64,000 nucleotides of DNA from Cylindrotheca closterium (lineage: Eukaryota > Bacillariophyta > Bacillariophyceae > Bacillariales > Bacillariaceae). Positions 54,464 through 64,000 of this stretch are shown piece after piece. Made by a program: the position numbers and the translations under genes. Numbering within the stretch: position 1 is the first letter of the stretch; the number at the start of each line of letters is the position of its first letter. The stretch covers positions 32,726-96,725 of the forward strand of contig CAKOGP040000069.1 of the NCBI GenBank assembly GCA_933822405.4, read 5' to 3'. The notes beneath the pieces are model-generated. The model did no database searches. It was not told where the DNA came from and saw only the letters and a program-made list of their open reading frames with translations.

Positions 54464-57400
54464 CTCCCTCTTTTGATCAAATCGATGATCTTCCTATCAA
54501 CCCATGATCATCTTTCTGAACTTGATGAGTAGCTCAGCGTTCAAAGGTTTCTCAACACGTCAGCTGGTTGCTCTTTTGCATCTATCTTGTGAATAGTAAT
54601 CCCATTACCAATGTATGACCTGAAATGATGTAGCCTGCAGTCTAGGTGCTTTGTTCTTGGTTGAAACTTATGCACTCTAGCAATTTCCAGAGTTCCGGTA
54701 TTGTCTTCAAATACTCTGTAGTGTACCTCTGCAATTGGGCTTTCAATTGGGATTTCATACTTGATCATCATCTCCTTGAAAAGGTTCATGATGGGTATTG
54801 CTTCACGAAGTGAGTAAGAGATTCCAGTATATTCTGACTCTGTTGATGATAACGCAATCTCAGTTTGCAGCTGCGACTTCCAGAGGATAGGACAACCTGC
54901 GAAATTGATGAAGTAGCCATGCCTTGATCTTGCTGTATTGCAATCCTCATATTCTTTGGGATCCCAATTTCCAGCAAAGTCAGCATTGACGTAGACCTCC
55001 AATCCTTTCGTTCTATCAGGCCGTAGAATCAATCCTTTGTCTTTTATGCCCTTGAGATATCGCGCCAACCATCGTACTGCCTTGCCATGCTCCTTCTTTG
55101 GGCATGTACTGAACCTTGCACACTGGTGAACAATATAAGCGATGTCCGGCCTTGAACCCTTCTCCAGGTAGTTTAATTTTCCAATGACAGATCTGTAGTG
55201 AAACGATCCATCAAACTCTGGAGAATCAGAATGTTTTGACAACAGCTTTGATGATGCTGCTGGGATTGGTCGTGTCGCCGTGTCCTCCTGCATGTTTAGG
55301 TCCTTCAGAATCTGATCAATCAAATGTGGTTGGGTGAGGTGTATAGAACCGTCAGGCTTCCTTTCAATGTTAACCCCAAGAAAGTCTTGAATGTCCCCTT
55401 CATCAGTAATGTCCAGGATTTCCCCAATTTCAGCCACAACTCGGTCAATCTCGGCTTGATCGGGTCCCGCAAGAATGGAGTTGTCTGTGTACAAAACTTA
55501 CATCACATTTCCTTTGTAAAAGACACATTCATCGTAATTGGATTTCTTGAATTCCAATTTATCGACGAGAACCTTCGTCAAATATTGATACCAGACTCGG
55601 CTTGCTGCCTTTCCTCCATAAATGTTTTGATGCAACTTTAAAATGTATTCGTTACTGTTTCCATCGACAACTTTGAAACCAGCTGGAAGCTTCATGTAGA
55701 GCTCCCTCTCAACTGGTGCTTGCGGAAATGCCAGGACATAGTCGATCTGCTTGGTTTTCCACCCAAGCATTGCAGAGACAATCAGAAGAGTTCGAATCGA
55801 GTTCCAACTTGCAACTGGTGCATATGTTTGGTTGTAGTCTCGTCCATATTTCATCTTGGACCCGTCAAAGTTCAATCTTGCTTTGTACTTTTTGACTTCC
55901 CTCGTTCGAATATCTCGTTTTTGTTTCATTTGCCATACTGTTTGAAAGATTGTAGCTCCCTCTGGAAGTGATGTCCAATGGATGATTGAGAAGTTCTCGT
56001 TCTTGAGTTGGTCTTCCCATTCCTTCTTCATTGCCTTTTGAAATTCACCTGCATCCTTCTCACGCATAGCTTCATGCATGTACATCGTGTCAGGGTCAGA
56101 GGTTGCCTTGAAAATCTTCAACGGATCCTGCTCGGCTTCTCCAGAGTAAGCTGGGAACATTGCTTCAAAGCAGAATATTTCACCTTCAATACATTTCTTC
56201 GTGGCGTTTGATAGCTCCGCCGCCATTATTTTCAATATGGTCTCTGCCGGATGAGAAGTTGAAGATGTATTGGGCACCTGTTGGCTTTCAGGTTGACGCT
56301 CTCCTCCATCCTCCATTGGTGGATCTGAGCGGCCAGCTTCCTTTCATTGTTGTGTGGGACTGGACTTGTAGATTTGTCAGGTTGCTGCAGCTTGTTGGTT
56401 TCTCCAGGAGTAGAATTTCCAATCATGTCATCATCATTGATGCGCACCGGCTCCGACACTCCAGTTTCCATTCTAACTCTCTTGTTTGATTGTTTTGTAA
56501 CTCCCTCTGGCTCTGGCATCGTCCTCTTCAATTTGTTGGTTGACTAATTTGAGGGAGGCATGGCTCCTTTCTTTGGTACTTGGAGTCCAGCTCTCATTTG
56601 CCAGTGAGTATCGTACTTGTCTTGCTTCACTGTATTGAATCCTTTGTCAATAGTGACATGAAATTGTGGCAATACCAAGCCTGTCAATTGATTCAAAACA
56701 AGAGCAACGTTTCTTCCATGATTTGGTGATCTACCAAGGTAGATTCCAACTCGAGATCTGGCTTCCCACTTGTTCAAGAATCCTTGTCCTAGTTTTGGAT
56801 CCAATACATAGGCAGGACATCCCAATGGAATCCAATGCTTGTTGTGGGTTTGAATGTCGGTCTGACTGAAGAGTTGCAATGGCGACCGTCCTTTCTCATC
56901 CCTCAGGTTTGGCGCTTCATTGATTGCATCATTTGCCATCCTGATTGCATACGGCCAGAGGTGAGCAATCCCAGGCATTTTCCACCTATCTTGCCAAGTC
57001 TTGTAGCGACCGAATCCTTTGTTCAGCTAGTCCATTTGAATGATGTGCATTGACTCCTGCAAACGTCAGTGTCTGCTCAAGTCTTCTGCATTCATCAACC
57101 CATTTATTTGCACAGAACACTCCATTATCTGCATGGTATGCCTTGATTGTTGCGCCATGTTGTTTTGCGTAGGCTTCAAAGGCTGTCTTTCCCATAATTG
57201 TTTCATCCGCACTCGTGGACTTCTGAAGATAAACAAATCCGAGACCAGAGCATTGGTCCACGTAGATGGTTGCACATGTGTAGCGCTTCTTTGTGAGAAT
57301 TCCAGTCATCTGGGCTACCAAGCCTGGAGTTGGAGAGATCAACTGATCGACCGATACGACTTGTCCGGGTGTCTTCACAACTGTCTTCTCAGTCCAATGC

Positions 57401-58152
57401 TTGTGTCTTGATTGTTGTCTTGTTGCTTTTGCAAAGAGGCACGAGCTGCATGTAGGTGGGTGTACACTGGCAAGGCGTCTTGGTATGATGCCTTGTTTAG
57501 CCATGTTTTGCAGTTTTGCCACTGAGATGTGTGCCATCCGGTGGTGATAGCGAAGTAATTCTTGGGCTGGCGTAGTTGCCTGCTTCTCCTCCTCCTCGTC
57601 AATTACTACCGGTGGTCGCTCTCCATTGGTGGTCTTGCCATCCAAATCAAATGTAGTGTGTCTCGGTTCAGGTGTTGTTTGCTTTGCCTTGAGTGGATTA
57701 AGTTTCTTGATAGGGCGAAGTAAGTGGTGCAGGAATGATGTCTCGGTGTTGTTCTTTTCGTTTCAATCTTGCACTCTTTGCAGAACAGATAAAAATTCTT
57801 GAATCCAGGAGCAAGATAGAAAGTTGCCACGTTATCATGTTCTCCAAGGTAGACATCCATCGTATATTGTTGTCTATCCAAAATACCTGACAGCAATTGT
57901 AGAGTGTAGATTCTCCAATGCCATCTTTGGTGTTCTCAGATAGCTTTTTCATAGGCGTGACTCGTCCTCTCAATTGTGTCTGAGCCCAATGTTGCGGACT
58001 CAAAAGGTGGCATTTGCCATGAGGAACGTAATAGGAATTTGGTATTGAGAACCAATGTAGCTGCCCTTCATTGTCGTGCCATTTCCATATAATTGTCCCC
58101 TTGAAAACATTCCAAACTCGTTCTCCACCAAAACCCTTGATTGAACGCTTCA
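54088..58152 (-). mobile_element. Decayed Copia retrotransposon (5'-truncated)
   Basis: Reading down the minus strand: a protease/gag-pre-integrase region (GFGGERVWNVFKGTIIW, SYYVPHGKCHLLSPQHWAQ), an integrase zinc finger and core (ELLRYHHRMAHISVAKLQNM, VVSVDQLISPTPG, YHADNGVF), reverse transcriptase (ARLNFDGSKMKYGRDYNQTY, LAFPQAPVERELYMKLPAGF), and RNase H (HLDCRLHHFRSYIG, DAKEQPADV). Several stops and frameshifts break the polyprotein. The RT active-site YxDD reads YTDN after a stop, so it is dead. The last few codons are shifted. The 5' end with its LTR is missing: the element is cut at 58152 by a different LTR. Confidence 0.85.
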
Positions 58153-58663
58153 TGTTGGGATATGACGAAATATGAGTTTTTACGTTCCAAACGAAACTAT
58201 TCAAGTACGAGGTTTTTGACACGTACGATCGGAATTTGATCGTGCAAGATGTCGGGATTTGACGCAAGTATGCCGGACGCGAGTCTGTCGGACAATCTGT
58301 ATCCACACAAACAGGAAAAGATCCTGTACAAGTGGAATATTGATGTTGTGTACGATGCAGTAGGGAATTATGCAAGATATCCCAAAGTACTGCATTCAAC
58401 ACAGAATTGCCGTAGAAGTCGAATCGAGTTCTGTAAACAAGGGATTTTCCAAGGGAAAATCGTCAAACTCACTTTTGTGATTGAATCATCAATTCAAGCC
58501 AAACATTAATCAAATAGGAACAATTTCACTCAAAGTATACCTAGACACAGGAGAACTATTGTCGTGAAAGGGTTGTACAGTCGATTACGAATTTAGATTG
58601 CAGAGAGTTTGTTCTGAGCGCTAAAGGCACTCACGATAGAGCACATTTTGCTTTATTCTAACA
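58153..58663 (+). repeat. 511-bp LTR, copy 1
   Basis: Starts TGTTGGGATATGACGAAATA and ends GCTTTATTCTAACA. A copy of identical length lies at 61018-61528 in the same orientation, with about a dozen differences (about 97% identity by eye). TG...CA ends mark it as an LTR. It interrupts the protease region of the Copia element to its left. No 5-bp target duplication matches its flanks (CTTCA and GGAAC). Confidence 0.75.
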
Positions 58664-59157
58664 GGAACTACTACCAGCGTATCCAAAGTGCTGATATTGC
58701 CGCCATCCACTTTTTTCTGTGCACCGAGCGATCCATCAGCTCCTGGCCCGACGACCTCCATACCAAGATCAGCCTCCTACAGTTCCTCGCATTGGATCAC
58801 AATGATAAGGGACTGGCGGCCCACATAGCTGACCTTGCCACCATCCTGTTACAAGAATCAATGGGTGAGCATGCAACAAAAGTGGGGGCCAAGAAGACCC
58901 ACCTCTACGGTAAAGGCCGCTGTGCCACCATCACACATGTCAAGAAGGTGGTGGCCAATTTTGACGCCTTCAGTCGCTTTGCCGTCAAGGACTTTGATCT
59001 TGACTGCCCTCCCCATATCATCAAACTCTACGATTGCTTCATGGAAGCCTTGTCCACCAATGAAGTCACCATGTGGGAAAACACCACTGACATGACCGAT
59101 GTGCCAATGGGCATCCTTCAGGTGCCTGGTACCATTGGGAGCATCAGACAATCATGA
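58664..59157 (+). pseudogene. Gene fragment truncated by an LTR (unknown family)
   Basis: An open frame of about 165 codons starts inside the LTR edge and ends at TGA 59155-59157. It encodes ADIAAIHFFLCTERSISSWP, KISLLQFLALDHNDKGLAAH, and KVVANFDAFSRFAVKDFDLD. The first ATG is 66 codons in. Codon use is like host genes and higher in GC than the flanking repeats. No family was recognised. It is probably the 3' end of a gene or repeat whose 5' part was lost to the LTR. Confidence 0.4.
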
Positions 59158-59295
59158 ACGCGTTGAACGAACTACTGTAGGTTGAAGATACTAAAATAGC
59201 CATGGCTAGTGGTCTGCTGTCTCCCGTCCTTTCGAACAACCAACCACGCAAAGTTCACTTTTTCGAGAAAACACAACTTTGAAGAAAACGAGACT

Positions 59296-60686
59296 ATGGC
59301 AGCGAAATCAACAACACGTATGAAAAATCCTTCGAAAATGGCAAAGAAGGCAAGCTCCAAGACGAAAGGCAACATCGAAAAAAATTCTGATCGTCATGCA
59401 CCAGCAGTTGTTGACAACTCGTTGGTATCACGTGCTGTCAATGCTCTTTTGAACCATCACGAAAAGACTGCTGACGACAAACTTTCCTTACTTGGGAATA
59501 ATCGTCCAGTGCAAGTTCAGGTCACGCTCTTGCGAGCTCCGGAGAAATCTAACCCAAAACCCATTAGGATTCTCGTTCCTCATCCTCTATTTAAGGTTAA
59601 TGGCACCAGCGATGATGCCTTGGAAGATCCAGAGATCTGTCTCATCGTCAAGGAAGAATCGAAGCCTTGGTGCCAAGAGATGATAGAGCAGTTTTCAGAT
59701 CACATGGGTTGCATTAAGAAGGTACTGGGACTTCAATCTCTTCGAAAGAAGCATGCCCAGTTTGAGCAAAGGCGCGAATTATTGAATAAATACAATGTTT
59801 TTATGGCTGATGATCGCATCTTGCCAATGTTGACAAAGTCACTTGGAAAAGACTTCTTCAAGGCAAAGAAGCAACCCATTCCAATCAATTTGACAAGGAA
59901 AGAAGCTTTACCGTTTACTATTCAAAAGGCGCTGAGTGCAACTTATATGACGCTGTCAGCTGGAACATGTGTGACCATCAAGTAAGACGTTCTCGTCCAG
60001 CTTGTTTTTCTTGTTGAGGCAACTAAACCCCCTTCTCTCTCTCTCTCTCTCTCTCTCGTTTCCTCAGGTGTGGACACACAGGAATGAAACCTGAGGCTTT
60101 GGTCGAAAATGTTGCTGAAATCGCAAAGAATGCAGTTCCAAAGATTCCTCGAAAATGGGCGAATGTCCAAGCAATTTCAATCAAGACTCCAGAAAGTGTT
60201 GCTCTTCCAGTGTATAGCAAGGTTCCTTCACTGATGAACGAAATCGATCAGGAGATGGATCTGAATACGGAGGAGAAAGAAAAGAACAAAGTAGACAAGC
60301 AACAAAATCCACCCAAGAAAGACGATGCTGTTCAGAAAAAGAAAACCAAGAGCCCTCTTCTCCAAGCTCTGAAAAAAGTTGACATCGAGAAGAAAAAAAA
60401 GCGTAAAGAATCAAGCGACAACGACGATGTCAAAAAAGAAACTCCAGGGAACAAGAGGAAGAAGGCAGGAGAATCCAGCGGCAAACAGAAGGCGGAGCGA
60501 AAGGACTTCATTGCTGCTAAAACATTTCAGGGAAGCAAGACTGGCTTCGTGTTCAGAATGGGTATAAGTGGCCTTGGTTACTACAAAGATGTCAAACCAG
60601 TTGTTGATAGGCTAGCAATGGAGGCAATTAAGAGAATGGGAAAGGGCAGTGCAAAGAAGGGTAGACGCAGCAGACGATCTTATTGA
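59296..60686 (+). CDS. Ribosomal L1-domain protein (RSL1D1/Utp30-like)
   Basis: Exons 59296-59981 and 60068-60686 give 434 aa; the frame extends to a GTG, but ATG 59296 is the first ATG. A basic N-terminus (Lys/Ser) is followed by an L1-fold domain (about residues 40-290): SRAVNALLNHHEK, PIRILVPHPLF, NKYNVFMADDRILPMLTKSL and GKDFFKAKKQPIPINL, then VTIKCGHTGMKPEALVENV across the intron. The C-terminal ~130 residues are Lys-rich, ending GRRSRRSY, typical of nucleolar proteins. Utp30/Cic1/RSL1D1 proteins act in ribosome assembly. The gene looks intact although it lies between two copies of an LTR. The intron has a (TC)n tract at 60033-60058. Confidence 0.85.
60033..60058. repeat. (CT)n microsatellite in intron
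   Basis: Thirteen or so CT units in the intron of the L1-domain gene; they form the polypyrimidine tract before the CCTCAG acceptor. Confidence 0.8.
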
Positions 60687-61017
60687 TTGCTGCAAAGTGG
60701 ATTAATGCATTCCCACTGGACTACATCCAACAAGAAAAGGATTAGATTAGAGTACGAATAATATTTTTTAAAAAAGAAAAACGAAGATCGAGCAGCAATA
60801 AAGCTACCGGTATAGAGCATACTGTGCATATGTAGGATCTGATGTATCTGGAATGCTGAACAAAGTCTGCAGACCAGGCTGCCTTCTCAGTTCGCTGCGG
60901 ATTCTACGTACCGCAGCATGGAACACTAATAATATCTTGATATTACTCATGTTACCATGGTTCCGACAAAGGCAAGACCAACAGATAAATTATGGACGAA
61001 GGACAGTTGAGGCAAGA
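60687..61017. other. Spacer between the L1-domain gene and LTR copy 2
   Basis: About 330 bp. It holds the 3' UTR of the L1-domain gene. The last ~80 bp might belong to the plus-strand Copia relic, but I could not confirm this. Confidence 0.3.
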
Positions 61018-61528
61018 TGTTGGGATATGACGAAATATGAGTTTTTACGTTCCAAAAGAAACTATTCAAGTACGAGGTTTTTGACACGTGCGATCGGACT
61101 TTGATCGTGCAAGATGTCGGGATTCCACGCAAGTATGCCGGACGCAAGTCTGTCGGACAATCTGTATCCACACAAACAGGAAAAGATCCTGTACAAGTGG
61201 AATATTGATGTTGTGTACGATGCAGTAGGGAATAATGCAAGATATCCCAAAGTACTGCATTCAACACAGAATTGCCGTAGATGTCAAATCAAGTTCTGTA
61301 AACAAGGGATTTTCCAAGGGAAAATCGTCAAACTCACTTTTGTGATTGAATCATCAATTCAAGCCAAACATTAATCAAATAGGAACAATTTCACTCAAAG
61401 TATACCTAGACACAGGAGAACTATTGTCGTGAAAGTGTTGTATAGTCGATTACAAATTTAGATTGCAGAGAGTTTGTTCTGAGCGCTAAAGGCACTCACG
61501 ATAGAGCACATTTTGCTTTATTCTAACA
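61018..61528 (+). repeat. 511-bp LTR, copy 2
   Basis: Same length and orientation as copy 1, TG...CA ends. To its right, Copia reverse-transcriptase coding begins within ten bases, without a primer-binding site, gag or integrase. It is therefore a solo LTR inserted in, or joined by deletion to, the Copia relic. Flanks CAAGA and GAAGC are not a target duplication. Confidence 0.75.
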
Positions 61529-61534
61529 GAAGCT

Positions 61535-62437
61535 TTGGTAGTCGCACGTGTTATCCAGCAGATACGTGATGGTGTCAACGGTAGTATCAATGGGCAAGAC
61601 GGAGTCTCGTTCATTCAGCAATACTATCTGAATAAAAGACTGAAGATATTCAAGGAGGGAGGTAAAGATGCGGCCATGAAAGAACTTGACCAATTGATCA
61701 AGCAAAGTTGCTGGACACCAATCAGTATTGAGAAACTAAAACCATCTGAAAGAAAGAAGGCAGTGGATGCGATGATGCTACTGGCCAAAAAGAATGATGG
61801 TGTGACAATCAAAGGACGTTGCGTATTCAAAGGTAATGAGACCCGAGATTGGTTGTCTCGTGAGGACACTGCAAGTCCTACAGCTTTGCATGAAGCAATT
61901 ATCTGCACGGGTGTGATTGATGCCCATGAAGGTAGAAACGTCATGTCAATGGATATACCTAACGCGTTTATTCAAACACTGATGCCCAAGCAGGAGGAAG
62001 GAGAAGATCGAGTAATAATGAAAATTACTTGACTGCTGGTTGATTATATGATTGACCTAGATCCGACTTATCAGGATTTTGTAGTAATCGAAAATGGACG
62101 TTGAGTGATCTATGTTGTGATCCTCTGTGCTATTTATGGGATGTTACAGGCTTTGTTGCTATGGTACCGAAATCTGAGAGCATCATTGGAAGAATACGGA
62201 TTCGTGTTTACTAATAATGTATACGATCCATGCATTGCCAATATGATGGTCAACGAGAAGCAATTGACTATCAGGTTTCATGTTGATGATGTGCTAGCAA
62301 GCCACATGGAACAAGGAGTTCTCAAAGATTTCTTTACATGGATAAATGAGAGATACAGAGGACTAAAGGAAGTGACTTGTACGCGTGGACGAGTTCACAC
62401 CTATCTTGGAATATATTCTGAAAAAACCAAAAAGTAA
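61535..62437 (+). mobile_element. Copia reverse-transcriptase relic (plus strand)
   Basis: Encodes KDAAMKELDQLIKQSCWTPI, VTIKGRCVFKGNETRDWLSR, ALHEAIICTGVIDAHEGRNV, SMDIPNAFIQT, and, after two in-frame stops (TGA near 62031 and 62102), VILCAIYGMLQALLLWY and the active-site region IRFHVDDVLASH (VDD intact). The frame ends in TYLGIYSEKTKK and a stop. This is the diatom Copia type with a ...MEQG...W.N..Y spacing after VDD. It is non-functional. Confidence 0.85.
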
Positions 62438-63091
62438 AAACACCCACATCCGGGTTCCAAGACACCACCTCTAGTACTTCTCCTACACGGAGTAGCCGTA
62501 GCGACGCTGGAAAAAAGGTTGTTTTCAACTGGAAAACCAAGGATCAAGATGAGCAAAAGAAAGACAGGCAAGGTCCCCAGAGCACAAACAGTATCCGAAA
62601 ATGATTCATATTATGCTCCTGTAAGCCTTGTCCAAACAGAACAGGGAAAAGTGGCCAAAATCTGCCCATTTGATGCCTCTGCCTTTTTGGGCCTGTTGGA
62701 CGACGATGACAGCGACAAAATCGCTGATGATGAGGAGGATAACGTTGGCGGTATGCTCGTTATGTGGTCGTTTGCACCCGGACAATTGCGTAGAACAAGG
62801 ATAGTCCCATTGAATGCTCCGTGTGGAGGAGCGACGGTGACGGTAGTGTTGCCACCCGTGACCCTGGCGGTGGAACAATCCGTGGGAAGAAGACCATAAC
62901 CAGTTCCAGTTGTCGAGAGGATCGATCCATGGGCCCAGAGGATGACGCAGTAGGCGCTGGGGTCCGTCAGAGACAAGTAGTGCTCGAGTAAGGTGTTCCT
63001 GCCACGCCTTCCAGTGGGTCCTGTTGGGCCGGACAGTGCGAGGCCATTGATATGACGACCGATGAGCGTTGTCACGTTCCCCATGCCACAT
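62438..63091. other. Unidentified 650-bp segment inside the Copia relic
   Basis: Lies between RT and RNase H where RT/connection coding is expected. It does not match Copia in any frame. Both strands are open for over 125 codons: plus from 62519 (KMSKRKTGKVPRAQTVSEND, acidic LDDDDSDKIADDEEDN) and minus (SGPTGPTGRRGRN, GGNTTVTVAPPHGAF). It is either an insertion or a replacement. Confidence 0.4.
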
Positions 63092-63568
63092 GGACTCTCG
63101 GATGCTGCGGCCATTGATGCATCATTTGCAGTTCATCCAGATTTCAGAAGTCACACTGGAGGTGTATTGACTATGGGTGAAGGAGGATTACAGATAATCT
63201 CTAAGAAGCAGAAGTTGAACAGTCGAAGTTTGACAGAAGCCGAATTGATTGGTGTCGATGATGCTGCGACACAGATATTGTGGACAAAATTGTTTGTGGA
63301 AGCACAAGGTTATCCTGTTGAAAAGAACATCCTATACCAGGATAACAAGAGTTCTATTCTATTGGAAAAGAATGGACGTGATAGTGCTGGAAAGCGAAGT
63401 CGAGCTTTGAACATTCGATATTTCTTTATGACTGATCAAGTCAAGAAAGGAAATGTGACTATAGAATATTGTCCAACTGAAAAGATGTGGGGGGATTTCA
63501 TGAGCAAACCTCTACAGGGACAAAAGTTCTTGGATTTCAGATCATTGATTCAAGGAGAACAAGATTAG
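63092..63568 (+). mobile_element. Copia RNase H domain
   Basis: Encodes AIDASFAVHPDFRSHTGGVL, SRSLTEAELIGVDDAATQIL, YQDNKSSILLEKNGRDSAGK, SRALNIRYFFMTDQVKKGNV and EYCPTEKMWGDFMSKPLQG. This is the C-terminal RNase H of a diatom-type Copia element. It is intact up to its stop and followed by a spacer and purine-rich tract before an LTR. Confidence 0.9.
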
Positions 63569-63631
63569 GAGCAACGCAATTTCCTTTGATGTTCTGTTGT
63601 CATCAACTATGTTAATGAAACGGCAGGAGTG

Positions 63632-64000
63632 TGTTGGATATATTAGGATTTTCGAAGTACTTATTTGGAGAAACGAGAAAAAGAGAATGCATTTGAACGA
63701 TAGAGAAATGATGTCGACTGATACGACTAAAAATGAAGACTGATGCGACTAAAAATATTGCGCGTGGCGAGTCAGAAAACGGATTATATTTCTATGGAAA
63801 TCATCCTGTTGATGATGTAAGAAAGCAAGATTCAAGCAAGAGCCAAAGTTGGATACTAATCAAAGTACCGACTATATATATAACTGAATCATTAATTGGT
63901 TTTTATGCTACTTCTAGAGTATCCAACTGCCGGTGTAATATGGCTGTAGAGGCCAGGAACTATGCTGCTTTTAGTCAGATAAGTTTGAACCACGTTGAGG
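63632..64000 (+). repeat. 3' LTR of the plus-strand Copia relic (cut by window edge)
   Basis: Begins TGTTGGATATATTAGGATTT after the purine tract AACGGCAGGAGTG, about 63 bp past the RNase H stop, as expected for a 3' LTR. It runs to the window end. It differs from the 511-bp LTRs beyond the first six bases, so those two LTRs are not its 5' LTR. Confidence 0.55.

Noticed and set aside
58153..61528. A complete LTR retrotransposon bounded by the two 511-bp LTRs
   Set aside because: The internal part has no gag, protease, integrase or RT, no clear primer-binding site, and the outer flanks are not a target duplication; a pair of solo LTRs is simpler.
1..64000. tRNA, rRNA or riboswitch genes
   Set aside because: Looked for cloverleaf-type and GTTCGA-type B-box patterns by eye; none was convincing. 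A tRNAscan or Infernal run would be needed to be sure.

Overview
The window looks like nuclear DNA of a pennate diatom; this is inferred from gene content and structure. Genes are compact and carry short GT-AG introns of about 70-135 bp. Several proteins start with a signal peptide followed by a Phe-type cleavage context, as in secondary plastids. There is a membrane leucine-rich-repeat protein with a Pro/Ser/Thr-rich stalk, an EF-1alpha-like (EFL) elongation factor, BspA-like LRR/ankyrin proteins, and Copia retrotransposons of the diatom type. No organelle, bacterial, rRNA, tRNA or CRISPR features were recognised.

Layout. 0-9.5 kb: Yae1-like gene (-), ABC-class ATPase (-), small secreted protein (+) with an in-frame open stretch after its stop, an orphan TAZ-finger fragment (-), a 1,477-aa coiled-coil Hook-like protein (-), and a TIR element (8882-9441). 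9.5-16.4 kb: a four-exon membrane sulfotransferase (-) divergent from a p300/CBP-type histone acetyltransferase (+), then an SMP/C2 tricalbin-like lipid-transfer protein (+). 17-25.6 kb: an 11-exon LRR membrane protein (+), a secreted proteasome-like protein (+), and a fusion of two phosphoglycerate mutase domains (-, 8 exons). 25.9-41.3 kb: LRR_5/ankyrin gene with a broken tandem copy, glycosyltransferase, membrane protein of unknown function, ERGIC3-like protein, small unknown protein, CENP-X, EFL, a diatom-type hypothetical gene and a second LRR_5 gene. 41.5-51.4 kb: PPR protein, 2'-5' RNA ligase-like protein, plastid fibrillin, FAM173-like methyltransferase, a Copia relic, and a secreted Cys-rich gene with tandemly duplicated exons.

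The last 11 kb (53.4-64 kb) is a repeat-rich zone. A recent partial copy of the fibrillin gene is cut by a decayed minus-strand Copia element. That element is in turn truncated by one of two 511-bp direct LTRs. Between these LTRs lies an apparently intact host ribosome-biogenesis gene (RSL1D1/Utp30-like). A second, plus-strand Copia relic follows and runs into an LTR at the window edge.

No operon-like pathway is evident. Functional links are loose: plastid proteins (fibrillin, tandem PGM, possibly the RNA-ligase-like protein), the secretory pathway (ERGIC3, sulfotransferase, glycosyltransferase, E-Syt) and chromatin (HAT, CENP-X). Exon boundaries were chosen by hand from GT-AG signals, conserved protein continuity and phase; every multi-exon model given here has a length divisible by three.
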